From Bacteroidales bacterium (GTDB lineage Bacteria; Bacteroidota; Bacteroidia; Bacteroidales; VadinHA17), in assembly GCA_003501665.1 (NCBI GenBank), contig DNOQ01000395.1, positions 1 to 14,337 on the forward strand: a DNA stretch of 14,337 nucleotides, given 5' to 3'. Below the pieces are notes generated by a model that saw nothing but the letters and a program-made list of their open reading frames with translations, ran no database searches and had not been told where the DNA came from. Positions 1-8,001 of the stretch are shown here, piece after piece. Position numbers and translations under genes: made by a program. Every line of letters begins with the position of its first letter. Position 1 is the stretch's first letter.

Positions 1-515
1 GGCGGTTTGAAAAGAATTCCCGTTTCCGCTTTTCTGAGCATCTGAATGTCATTGTAGGAATCACCAACCGCAATTACCTGGAAATTCAGATTCTGAAGCG
101 CTTCAACCACTTTCATCTTTGCATCCGGCTGACGCAGATTGTAGTCTGTAATAATACCTTCTTCATTTATTGTAAGATGATGACAGAACAGAACAGGCCA
201 TCCCATTTTCTGCAGAAGGGGATCAGCAAATTCCCTGAATGTGTCCGATACAACTATCATCTGCGCTTTTCCGTGAAGCCAGTTTATGAAATCGAGTGCT
301 CCCGGCATAAGTTCCAGAAGAGAAATAACAGTCTGTATATCCTTAATGGTTATTCCATGGTGATGAAGTATTTCAAGCCTTCTCTTCATGAGGGCATCAT
401 AATCATTTATATCTCTGGTGGTAAGCTTCAGCTCATCTATTCCTGTCCATCTTGCAACATTTATCCATACTTCCGGTACAAGCACACCTTCAAGATCACA
501 ACAAATAATATACAT
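1..515 (-). CDS. thrH: ThrH: phosphoserine phosphatase / homoserine phosphotransferase (C-terminus cut by window edge)
   Basis: This is a HAD-superfamily enzyme. In Pseudomonas, ThrH dephosphorylates phosphoserine and can pass its phosphate to homoserine, giving O-phosphohomoserine, the substrate of threonine synthase. I translated 171 codons from the ATG at 515. The visible signatures are HAD motif I DLEGVLVPE (residues 7-15; D7 the likely nucleophile, with E9 where most HAD enzymes have a second Asp), TTRDINDYD at 32-40, motif II VVSDTF with S90, LRQPDAK at 128-134, and motif IV GDSYND at 151-156. These match my memory of Pseudomonas ThrH almost position for position. The family is about 200 residues, so roughly 30 are missing beyond base 1. 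The start lies 13 bases after the thrC stop, so the two genes are probably co-transcribed and co-translated. General SerB phosphatase activity is the main alternative role. Confidence 0.9.
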   Translation of the reverse strand, partial: MYIICCDLEGVLVPEVWINVARWTGIDELKLTTRDINDYDALMKRRLEILHHHGITIKDIQTVISLLELMPGALDFINWLHGKAQMIVVSDTFREFADPLLQKMGWPVLFCHHLTINEEGIITDYNLRQPDAKMKVVEALQNLNFQVIAVGDSYNDIQMLRKAETGILFKP

Positions 516-528
516 ATCTCATTCTGGT

Positions 529-1887
529 TTAATGGTTTTTAAGAATATAACCGGTGAATAAATCATAATCATTTTCCATGATTATATAATCTTCTTCAAT
601 ATCTGTAAGATTTTCCAGTGATGGGGGAGAAGAGGGAGTATGATTCAGAATCATCTTTATTTCTTCAGGAAATTTTGCAGGATGAGCAGTTTCGAGTGAT
701 ATGTACACCTCATCTTTCCTTACTCCTGAAGATTCTTCGGCAAGATAATATTCAAGGCCTTTCCATGCAACCGCTCCATGAGGTTCAAGAAGAACACCAT
801 GATTGTGGTAACAGGCTGAGATGGTTTCCCTTGTCAGTTTATCAGATATACTCGTGCCATAAAAATCCCTGTGCATCTTTGCAAGATCCGGAGGTTTCAG
901 AATAGTACCTGCTTCATTCATTATCCCTCCGTACAGGGCTATAATTCTGGCAAGATTACTTGGATGTCCCACATTCATTGCATTTGAAATGCAATTAAGC
1001 GATGGTGATATTATTTTATATGTTCCGGTTTTCAGATATTCAGGGACCTCATTGTTATCATTTGTCGCTATTATGAATCTTTTCACCGGTAATCCTGCTT
1101 CCCGGGCAATTATGCCTCCCATAAGATTTCCATAATTACCGGAAGGTACACTGAATATGACGGGATTGTTTCCTGTCCGGGACCAGGCATAAATATAATA
1201 GACCGACTGTGGAAGCAATCTGCCGATATTTATCGAATTTGCCGATGTGAGACAAAGCTCCCTGAGAGATTTGTCGAGAAATGCTCTTTTAACTATCCGC
1301 TGACAGTCATCGAACTTTCCTTTAACAGCTATAACCCTGATATTGTTTTTAAGGGTTGTCATCTGTTTCCTTTGTGTATCACTGACTTCATTAACCGGGA
1401 ACAGAATAATGACATCAATATTTTTAAGTCCGTGAAATGCACTTGCAACTGCACTTCCTGTATCTCCCGAAGTTGCGGTAAGAATTGTATAATGACGTTT
1501 TTCAGATGAAATGAAGTGATTCATCAGTCGTGCCATCATTCTGGCGGCAAAATCCTTAAATGATGCAGTGGGGCCACGGTCGAGCCTCAGGATAAAACAC
1601 CTTTCAGTAACCGGTTCAACCGGTACATCAAAATTATAAGCATCCCTGCATAAAGAACTCAGATCATTTTCCTCTATTTCAGCACTAAGGAATTTGTTAA
1701 GTACATGAAACGCGATTTCATGATATTCTTTTCCGGTGAAACTACTCAACTCCTCCCTGCAAAGATGAGGGATAATTGACGGCATGTATAATCCCCCGTC
1801 CGGCGCTATACCATTCAGCAGTGCTTCCCGGAATGTTACCTCCGTTGCCCTCAGATTTGTGGAATAATATTTTAATATTTCTCTCAC
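529..1887 (-). CDS. thrC: Threonine synthase (GTG start)
   Basis: This PLP enzyme converts O-phosphohomoserine to threonine plus phosphate, the last step of threonine synthesis, in the cytoplasm. The 452-residue product is of class I (E. coli-like) length. Signatures are GPTASFKDFAARMM around 105-118, with K111 the PLP lysine; TATSGDTGSAV at 138-148; SANSINIGRLLPQ at 215-227; SVPSGNYGN at 246-254, the phosphate/PLP-binding loop; MNVGHPSN at 304-311; LEPHGAVAW at 367-375; and ETAHPAKFPE at 399-408. The start is GTG at 1887. A TGA lies two codons upstream in frame and no ATG exists before the conserved KYYSTN segment, so this is the only sensible start. It falls inside a heptamer repeat that fills the 37-base gap to thrA. 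ThrC lies between thrA and thrH with no homoserine kinase gene adjacent. Confidence 0.95.
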   Translation of the reverse strand: MREILKYYSTNLRATEVTFREALLNGIAPDGGLYMPSIIPHLCREELSSFTGKEYHEIAFHVLNKFLSAEIEENDLSSLCRDAYNFDVPVEPVTERCFILRLDRGPTASFKDFAARMMARLMNHFISSEKRHYTILTATSGDTGSAVASAFHGLKNIDVIILFPVNEVSDTQRKQMTTLKNNIRVIAVKGKFDDCQRIVKRAFLDKSLRELCLTSANSINIGRLLPQSVYYIYAWSRTGNNPVIFSVPSGNYGNLMGGIIAREAGLPVKRFIIATNDNNEVPEYLKTGTYKIISPSLNCISNAMNVGHPSNLARIIALYGGIMNEAGTILKPPDLAKMHRDFYGTSISDKLTRETISACYHNHGVLLEPHGAVAWKGLEYYLAEESSGVRKDEVYISLETAHPAKFPEEIKMILNHTPSSPPSLENLTDIEEDYIIMENDYDLFTGYILKNH

Positions 1888-1922
1888 AACTCACAACTCA
1901 CAACTCACAACTCACAACTCAC
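1883..1922 (-). repeat. 7-bp tandem repeat (GTGAGTT on minus strand) spanning the thrA-thrC junction
   Basis: There are five perfect units of CTCACAA on the plus strand (1883-1889, 1890-1896, 1897-1903, 1904-1910, 1911-1917) plus a five-base partial unit to 1922. Read with the genes, the unit is TTGTGAG. The tract fills nearly the whole gap between the thrA stop (TAG, 1927-1925) and the thrC coding region, and the thrC GTG start (1887-1885) is part of the last full unit. Translation from the in-frame GTG three units upstream (1908) would hit TGA at 1893-1891, so only the last GTG opens thrC. Copy-number change would alter spacing and the initiation region in 7-base steps without touching either protein. 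Confidence 0.95.
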
Positions 1923-1924
1923 CT

Positions 1925-4357
1925 CTAAACATTCACAACTCTCATCAGATCAGAAAATACACCCGCTGCAGTAACATCTGCTCCGGCTCCATAACCCTTG
2001 ATGACCATAGGAAGTTCACGGTATCTTTCCGTTGTAAGCAGAACTATATTATTGCTTCCTTCGAGATAAAACGAAGGATGTTCCGGACCTACATCCACCA
2101 GGCCTACTTTTGCGGAACCCTGGTCGAGGGTTGCGAAGAATCTCCATTTCCTGTTCTTCTTTTCAAGTTCAATTCTCTTCTTTTCAAATTCTGCATCGTA
2201 TTCTTCGACCTTTACATAAAAATCATTTAGATCGCCCTTAAAACATTCGTCAGGCAGGAACTTGCTTACGCTTACATCTCCCAGTTCAATCTCATATCCT
2301 GCTTCCCGGGCCAGGATCAGGATTTTCCTTACAACATCGGTTCCGCTCAGATCGATCCGGGGATCAGGTTCTGAATAGCCTTTTTCCTTTGCCTTCTTAA
2401 TTGCTTTGCTCAGAGGTAATGAGCTGTTCATCTCATTGAAAATGAAATTGAGAGTTCCCGACAGCACCGCTTCAATTTTATAGATTTTGTCTCCGCTCAG
2501 AACCAGGTCGCTGATTGTTTTAATTATCGGCAAACCGGCTCCTACAGTCGTTTCATACATAAACCTGACACCCTTCTCGGCTGCCGTGGTTTTGAGATAA
2601 TTATAATATAAATAATCAGAAGAGCAGGCAATCTTGTTAGCTGTAACAACTGAAATATATCCTGCAAGTACTTCACCATAATGTGCGGCAACCTTTGAAT
2701 CGGCAGTGCAATCGATAAATACTGAATTCCTGAGGTTCATCTCTTTCATTCTGTCGATAAATTCAGTAATATCTGCTTTTTCTCCGTCAGTTTTAAGCAT
2801 CTCTCTGCAGGTTTCAAAGCTGATGCCTTTTGTTGAAGTGATCATTTTGCGTGAGTTGGTTATTCCCATTAGTCTCACATTCAGCTTATATTCTTCCAGA
2901 AGAACCCGAAGCTGTTTCTGAAGTTGTCGTATGAGGCTGTTGCCGACAAGCCCTGTTCCGGCAAAGAAGAGGTTCAGTTCCTTATAGCGTGAAAGGAAGA
3001 ATCCGTCGTGTATAACATTCAGTGCTTTTCTGAGACTTTCATTTTTGATAACAACCGAAATATTCAGCTCGGAAGAGCCCTGTGCCGTGGCAACGACATT
3101 TATGCCATTGCTTCCGAGTGCTCTGAAGAGTGTAGCCGATATTCCGGGTGTGTTTTTCATCTTTTCTCCCACAATGGCAATGATCGACATATTCTTCTCG
3201 ACAAGTATCCTCAGTTCGTTATTCCTGCTTATTTCGGCATTAAATTCTTTCGAAATAGCTTCTGTTGCAGCATCACTGTCTGATGGTTTTACGGCAAATG
3301 TTATTGAATATTCAGATGATGCCTGTGTAATAAGGATAATATTGACTTCACTTTTTGCCAGTGCTCCGAATAATCTTGCCGATGTACCCGTTACGCCAAC
3401 CATTGCAGGTCCCTGAAGAGAAACAAGGTCTATATGATCGATCGATGAAATGCCTTTGATCGGGCTTGTACCGTGATCAAAAGGTTTGTTATTTATAAGA
3501 GTACCCTTCGCTTCGGGATTAAAAGTGTTTTTTACCAGAACCGGAATATTTTCCCTGAAGACCGGCCTGAGAGTGGGAGTGTAGATCACTTTGGCGCCGA
3601 AATGAGAAAGTTCCATGGCTTCGGAATAGGAGAGGCTCTCTATCGTATATGCCCTTTCAACCTTCCTGGGATCTGCTGTCATGAATCCGTCCACATCCTT
3701 CCATATCTCAAGTATTTCTGAATTTAATGCTGCGGCAACAATTGCAGCAGTGTAATCAGAACCTCCTCTTCCAAGAGTGGTTGTGTCTCCATTATGATTA
3801 CTTGCTATGTAACCCGGCATAACCACCAGTTTATCTGATTTCTCAAGTGCCGATATAAGAAGAGGATTTGTTGAACCGAAATCGACAACTGCATTTCCCG
3901 GCCTGCCTTCAGTCCTGATCAGTTGTCTTGAATCCATGTAAACCGATCCTTCAAGGAAAAGGCTGATGATATGGGATGAGATTCTCTCACCGGCAGCAAG
4001 CACCTGATCGAGAGCATGTTTTGTAGATTCACGCAACAGGAATAAGCCTCTCAGTATTTCACCAAGTTCACTGGAAATATCCTCAATCCATTTAAGAGCC
4101 TTTTTCTGATCATTTTCATCAGATAAAAGTTCTGTTGCAAAATCCCTGTGAATGATAATCAGCTTTTCAAGTTTCTCAAGATATTCTCCTCTGCCCTCTG
4201 CGGCAAGCTCTGCTATCTGAAGAAGCTGGTCGGTGACTCCTTCGAATGCTGATACAACAACCACACACGGAAGGGATCTGGATCTGATTATTTCACCTAC
4301 CCCCCTGATCCGGTCGGGTGTCCCGAGAGATGAACCCCCAAATTTCAGTACTTTCAT
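1925..4357 (-). CDS. thrA: Bifunctional aspartokinase / homoserine dehydrogenase
   Basis: This cytoplasmic fusion enzyme phosphorylates aspartate and later reduces aspartate semialdehyde to homoserine, the first and third steps of the threonine/methionine branch. Its 810 residues are normal for ThrA. The aspartokinase domain (about 1-295) has KFGGSS at 5-10, the GRGGSDYTA loop at 196-204 and KDVDGFMTADPR at 220-231. Two ACT-type regulatory segments follow (about 310-460; TGTSARLFGALA and PGISATLFRALG are the paired helices), as expected for feedback inhibition by threonine. The homoserine dehydrogenase domain starts near 461 with the Rossmann loop GTGLVG (467-472), then TANK (572-575), YETTVGAGLPII (601-612), LSGTLNFIFN (632-641) and DLSGTDVVRK (669-678; D674 and K678 are the likely catalytic residues). 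The start is an ATG, 19 bases after the stop of the upstream POT transporter gene. Confidence 0.97.
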   Translation of the reverse strand: MKVLKFGGSSLGTPDRIRGVGEIIRSRSLPCVVVVSAFEGVTDQLLQIAELAAEGRGEYLEKLEKLIIIHRDFATELLSDENDQKKALKWIEDISSELGEILRGLFLLRESTKHALDQVLAAGERISSHIISLFLEGSVYMDSRQLIRTEGRPGNAVVDFGSTNPLLISALEKSDKLVVMPGYIASNHNGDTTTLGRGGSDYTAAIVAAALNSEILEIWKDVDGFMTADPRKVERAYTIESLSYSEAMELSHFGAKVIYTPTLRPVFRENIPVLVKNTFNPEAKGTLINNKPFDHGTSPIKGISSIDHIDLVSLQGPAMVGVTGTSARLFGALAKSEVNIILITQASSEYSITFAVKPSDSDAATEAISKEFNAEISRNNELRILVEKNMSIIAIVGEKMKNTPGISATLFRALGSNGINVVATAQGSSELNISVVIKNESLRKALNVIHDGFFLSRYKELNLFFAGTGLVGNSLIRQLQKQLRVLLEEYKLNVRLMGITNSRKMITSTKGISFETCREMLKTDGEKADITEFIDRMKEMNLRNSVFIDCTADSKVAAHYGEVLAGYISVVTANKIACSSDYLYYNYLKTTAAEKGVRFMYETTVGAGLPIIKTISDLVLSGDKIYKIEAVLSGTLNFIFNEMNSSLPLSKAIKKAKEKGYSEPDPRIDLSGTDVVRKILILAREAGYEIELGDVSVSKFLPDECFKGDLNDFYVKVEEYDAEFEKKRIELEKKNRKWRFFATLDQGSAKVGLVDVGPEHPSFYLEGSNNIVLLTTERYRELPMVIKGYGAGADVTAAGVFSDLMRVVNV

Positions 4358-4376
4358 TAGATTGTTCCAATCTTAA

Positions 4377-6209
4377 TCAGCTTGATGATGCTTTTTCAAG
4401 CCTTTTCAGAATTGAGAAAATAAATGCTGCAGATATTAAACAGCATATTATAAATACAAGCCAGAGATTGGTCAGTTTTACTTTATCCCATAGCAGGGTT
4501 CCGACAAACAGAAGCTTATTTCCAACAGCTGTTGCCAGCAGCCAGCCACCCTGCATAAGCCCCTGGAATCTTGAAGGAGCTACTTTGGAAACAAATGATA
4601 ATCCCATCGGGCTCAGGAATAGTTCAGCAACAGTCAGGATCAGGTAACTGCTCATAAGCCAGTAGGGAGATACCCGGTCGGCATCTGCAGCCGGCAAACC
4701 TCTTAAGGATGCAGGTGACGGAGCGCCGATTGAAGCGATCAGGATGATAATGAATCCTATGGCTGCTATGATCATTCCGATACCGATCTTTTTCGGGGTC
4801 GAGGGCTCTTTTCCTTTTGCATTCATCCAGGCGAAGAATCCCATCACAGGAAATGTAAGTGCCACAATAAAGAGCGGATTGAACGACTGGAATACTTCCG
4901 GTACAATGGAATTCTGAGACCCGAACTGGTTGAGAGCAAGGCCATATAAGCCTGTCGGATCGAATCCCTTAACAAAGAAAAGGATAAAACTCATGGCAAT
5001 CAGAAGCAGAATTCCCCCGAGGATCCGTATGACAGGTTTGACATTTTTATAAATTATCATCACGATACCTGCTATTGCACCTACAACAGCCAGCATGGAG
5101 ATGAGTGTGAAGAAGAGATTTGTGAAAGGACCTACCTGTTTTACAGTGTAATCCCTTGCAAAAAGTGTAAGTGTCAATCCGTTCTGGTGGAACGACATCC
5201 AGAAAAAGACTACCACAATGAAAACCAGAACAAGTGAGGTAATCCTTGGCCGTTCTTCCTTAGTTGACGTTAATATGATCCATGTTACGAATCCGGCGAA
5301 TAAGCCAAAGGCAAATCCTGTTGGCCAGTCAATCTGCTTCAGAAGCTGTAAGACAGAAGCTACTGCAACTATTGCTAATACTGCTGAGATAAGAGGTATC
5401 GGTTTAAAATCGATTTTTTCTGTCGCGACAGTGGCAACTTTAACTTCCTTGTTGGGAAGGAATTTGTTGAAGATAACATATACGAGCAGTGACAGGATCA
5501 TGGCTCCGGCGGCAACTCCGAAAGCATAATTATATCCCTTTGAAAATACTTCAAGGTAATCATTTGCAAATGCTGAAAGATCAGTTACCGATCCGCTGAG
5601 ATTTACTCTGTCAGCCAGCTGCTGGAATACTGAAGCATCTGTCAGAGTCCCGTTGTTAAACTGGTGACAGAGAGATGGTAAGCTTGCATCATGGGCAAAA
5701 CCGTTTGCCTTCAGCCACCAGTTCCTCATGCCGTTGGCGGCATAAGGTGCAAAAAAGGCTCCGACATTAATCCCCATATAAAAGATCATAAATGCTGTAT
5801 CCCTTAGTTTGGAATATTTCGGATCATCATACATCTGACCGACAACTGCCTGCAGGTTGCCCTTGAAAAGTCCGTTCCCGAGGGCAATTATCATTAAACC
5901 AATAATGGTGATTGTCAGCGACATGCCGGGAACAGCCATTATAACATAACCGGCAAACATTATTATTATTCCGGCCAGTATTACAAGTTTGTATTTCTTC
6001 GTGGCATCAGCCAGTATACCTCCGACCAGGGCAAGAGCGTAAATGCTGAAATAAAACCAACTGTAAATATCTCCTGCATTCTTTGCTGCCAGACCATATT
6101 TTGCCTGAAGAAAAAGCACCAGTATGGCCATCATTGTGTAGAAGCCGAACCTTTCTCCCATATTTGAGAAAAAGGCTACGAGCAGTCCTTTTGGATGATT
6201 TTTAAGCAT
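4377..6209 (-). CDS. POT/PTR2-family proton-coupled peptide transporter
   Basis: This is an inner-membrane symporter of the POT family, whose members import di- and tripeptides with protons. Its 610 residues are mostly membrane helices. The TM1 signature reads NMGERFGFY at 16-24. The family form is ExxERFxYY, so the first Glu is replaced by Asn16 while E19 and R20 are kept. GGILADATKKYK at 63-74 corresponds to PTR2 signature 1, FYMGINVGAF at 143-152 to signature 2, and AELFLSPMGLSFVSKVAP near 528-545 is typical of the C-terminal half. A polar loop of about 60 residues (roughly 160-222) sits between helices and is probably periplasmic. A -7 promoter element lies about 100 bases upstream. The gene is first in a likely operon with thrA, thrC and thrH, suggesting peptide uptake tied to amino-acid supply. 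The substrate cannot be fixed from sequence. Confidence 0.9.
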   Translation of the reverse strand: MLKNHPKGLLVAFFSNMGERFGFYTMMAILVLFLQAKYGLAAKNAGDIYSWFYFSIYALALVGGILADATKKYKLVILAGIIIMFAGYVIMAVPGMSLTITIIGLMIIALGNGLFKGNLQAVVGQMYDDPKYSKLRDTAFMIFYMGINVGAFFAPYAANGMRNWWLKANGFAHDASLPSLCHQFNNGTLTDASVFQQLADRVNLSGSVTDLSAFANDYLEVFSKGYNYAFGVAAGAMILSLLVYVIFNKFLPNKEVKVATVATEKIDFKPIPLISAVLAIVAVASVLQLLKQIDWPTGFAFGLFAGFVTWIILTSTKEERPRITSLVLVFIVVVFFWMSFHQNGLTLTLFARDYTVKQVGPFTNLFFTLISMLAVVGAIAGIVMIIYKNVKPVIRILGGILLLIAMSFILFFVKGFDPTGLYGLALNQFGSQNSIVPEVFQSFNPLFIVALTFPVMGFFAWMNAKGKEPSTPKKIGIGMIIAAIGFIIILIASIGAPSPASLRGLPAADADRVSPYWLMSSYLILTVAELFLSPMGLSFVSKVAPSRFQGLMQGGWLLATAVGNKLLFVGTLLWDKVKLTNLWLVFIICCLISAAFIFSILKRLEKASSS

Positions 6210-6309
6210 AAATTCAGTATAGGTTTGTTAATAATCTAATTCATACCAGGCTGATTGCCAGCTTGTTTAGCCGGAGACCTTTCGTAAACTGCCGGTGTCC
6301 GGACGGAAA

Positions 6310-6317
6310 CAAATATA
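6310..6317 (-). promoter_or_regulatory. Putative Bacteroidota -7 promoter element for the POT-thr operon
   Basis: The minus strand reads TATATTTG, a perfect match to the Bacteroidota sigma-ABfr -7 consensus TAnnTTTG. No convincing -33 TTTG is seen 19-21 bases upstream, where the DNA is A-rich. Transcription would start near 6303 and give an untranslated leader of about 95 bases before the POT start at 6209. That leader contains a GC-rich stretch with CCGG repeats and a small GCTG/CAGC hairpin, but nothing I recognise as a riboswitch or a threonine leader peptide. Confidence 0.45.
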
Positions 6318-6348
6318 TCAATCTTTTTTTATTAATGGTTTAAGAGAT

Positions 6349-6356
6349 TAAATTTG
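6349..6356 (+). promoter_or_regulatory. Putative Bacteroidota -7 promoter element for nnr
   Basis: TAAATTTG matches the -7 consensus TAnnTTTG perfectly and ends 20 bases before the nnr ATG, giving a leader of roughly 14 bases. The expected -33 position holds a T-run rather than a clear TTTG. It faces away from the similar element at 6310-6317, so the two divergent units probably share this short promoter region. Confidence 0.45.
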
Positions 6357-6376
6357 TACCAAAATGTGATGCTGAT

Positions 6377-7894
6377 ATGAAGATATTCCGATCAGGACAG
6401 ATCAGACTGATAGATGAATTCACCATAAAGAATGAGCCGATTTCTTCGATAGATCTTATGGAACGTGCTGCATCAAAACTCTTTGAATGGTATACTGAAA
6501 GATTTCCACGCTCCTGCCGTATCCTTATCTTTGCCGGCCCCGGCAATAACGGCGGTGACGGACTGGCACTCGTAAGAATGCTGGCAAAGGATCGCTATCA
6601 GCCTGAAGTTTTTTTTCTGAATATCTCAGATACAACCTCCGTGGACTGGAAAATTAACAGGGGAAGGCTTGAAAAAGAGACAAGCGTTCCGTTCTCTGCT
6701 ATTGATACTATTGACCAGTTTCCTCTCATCAGTTCTGATGATGTTATAATTGACGCGATTTTCGGTTCGGGACTTTCGAGGCCGGTAACAGGACTTGCCG
6801 CTGAAATAATACAACAAATTAACAAGACCGGAGGAACAGTAATATCAGTTGATATACCATCGGGATTATTCGGTGAAGATAACAGCCGGAATGACCCTGA
6901 AAATATTATCAGGGCTGATTTTACACTGAGTTTTCAGTTTCCGAAGCTATCTTTCATGTTCAGAGAGAATGAAATTTTTACCGGCGATTGGTCAGTTTTG
7001 CCGATCGGACTCGATCAGCGGGTAATTTTCAATACAGAAACACCCTATGAACTTGTTGAAAAAGCTTACATAGCTTCATTGCTTAAGAAAAGAAATAAAT
7101 TTGATCACAAAGGGAATTTCGGACATGGATTGCTGATCGGCGGTTCATACGGGAAGATGGGTGCCGTAATCATGGGTGCAAAGGCAGCCCTGCGTACCGG
7201 TGCCGGACTGATAAGCTGCCATGTTCCGGCTTGCGGGAATCTTGCACTGCAGATTGCCGTTTCTGAAGCAATGGTTATAAGTGATAAGTCGGGAAAATAT
7301 ATTACCGGGATCAGTTCACCGGATATTTTTGATGCATTTGGAATAGGCCCGGGAATGGGTACCGTCAGGGAATCACATGGTGCTCTTTACCAATTCCTTG
7401 TAAACTGTAAAAAGCCGCTTGTGATCGATGCGGATGCTCTTAATATCCTTTCGGCTAACAGAGAATGGCTTTCCATCATTCCTGAAAAATGTATTCTTAC
7501 ACCTCACCCGAAGGAGTTTGAACGACTTGCAGGAAAAACAGAATCGGGTTATGCAAGACTTGAAAAACAGATTGAATTCTCACAGAAACATAATTGCATT
7601 GTGGTGCTTAAAAGTGCACATACTTCAGTTTCAACTCCGGCAGGTGATGTCTGGTTCAATAGTACAGGTAATCCCGGAATGGCTACAGCCGGGGCCGGAG
7701 ATGTGCTGACCGGAATGATCCTCTCTCTGCTGGCTCAGGGATACGATCCTGCCGATGCGGCTGTTACCGGTGTCTTTCTCCATGGCCTGGCGGGAGATAT
7801 CGCGGCAGTTAAATCATGTTATGAAAGTCTGATTGCTTCTGATATTATTGACAGTATATCAGATGCGTTCAGGAGAATAAGAGGGCAGGATTGA
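6377..7894 (+). CDS. nnr: Bifunctional NAD(P)H-hydrate epimerase / ADP-dependent NAD(P)H-hydrate dehydratase
   Basis: This is a cytoplasmic metabolite-repair enzyme. NADH and NADPH can hydrate spontaneously; the N-terminal YjeF_N domain interconverts the R and S hydrates, and the C-terminal ribokinase-like domain dehydrates the S form using ADP or ATP. Its 505 residues are normal for the fused form. The epimerase domain (about 1-220) has PISSIDLMERAA at 21-32, the GPGNNGGDG loop at 54-62, DAIFGSGL at 126-133 and VDIPSGL at 158-164. The dehydratase domain (about 230-505) has HKGNFGHGLLIGGS at 244-257, GIGPGMG at 322-328, DADALN at 351-356, TPHPKEF at 375-381 and the nucleotide/catalytic GNPGMATAGAGDVLTG at 431-446, with D442 the probable base. 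The ATG start fits the family N-terminus (MKIF...Q.R..D). It is the first gene of a plus-strand pair. Confidence 0.96.
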   Translation: MKIFRSGQIRLIDEFTIKNEPISSIDLMERAASKLFEWYTERFPRSCRILIFAGPGNNGGDGLALVRMLAKDRYQPEVFFLNISDTTSVDWKINRGRLEKETSVPFSAIDTIDQFPLISSDDVIIDAIFGSGLSRPVTGLAAEIIQQINKTGGTVISVDIPSGLFGEDNSRNDPENIIRADFTLSFQFPKLSFMFRENEIFTGDWSVLPIGLDQRVIFNTETPYELVEKAYIASLLKKRNKFDHKGNFGHGLLIGGSYGKMGAVIMGAKAALRTGAGLISCHVPACGNLALQIAVSEAMVISDKSGKYITGISSPDIFDAFGIGPGMGTVRESHGALYQFLVNCKKPLVIDADALNILSANREWLSIIPEKCILTPHPKEFERLAGKTESGYARLEKQIEFSQKHNCIVVLKSAHTSVSTPAGDVWFNSTGNPGMATAGAGDVLTGMILSLLAQGYDPADAAVTGVFLHGLAGDIAAVKSCYESLIASDIIDSISDAFRRIRGQD

Positions 7895-7906
7895 CGTTTA
7901 TATGTA

Positions 7907-7942
7907 GAGGTTGAGATTGAGGCAGGGGTCGAGGTTGAGGTT
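7907..7942 (+). repeat. Degenerate hexamer tandem repeat (GAGGTT)
   Basis: Six consecutive 6-base units read GAGGTT, GAGATT, GAGGCA, GGGGTC, GAGGTT, GAGGTT, followed by a more diverged AAGAGA. They lie in the 107-base gap between nnr and the following lipoprotein gene. The purine bias and regular period are clear by eye. The remaining gap sequence to 8001 is A/T-rich, with no consensus promoter that I can see. Confidence 0.7.
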
Positions 7943-8001
7943 AAGAGATGGAAAAACATCGTATGTTATTAATAATGAGTTGATAATTTAACAGCAATTT
8001 T

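Noticed and set aside
177..542. Plus-strand 121-residue open frame
   Set aside because: It lies antisense to thrH, whose motifs are unmistakable; the translation shows no family features.
1883..1922. Possible CRISPR or phage attachment repeat
   Set aside because: The unit is 7 bases with no spacers and lies between two co-directional biosynthesis genes; it is a simple tandem repeat.
6210..6303. Threonine attenuator leader peptide ahead of the POT-thr operon
   Set aside because: The leader has no short frame rich in Thr or Ile codons; the only ATG seen is followed at once by a stop.
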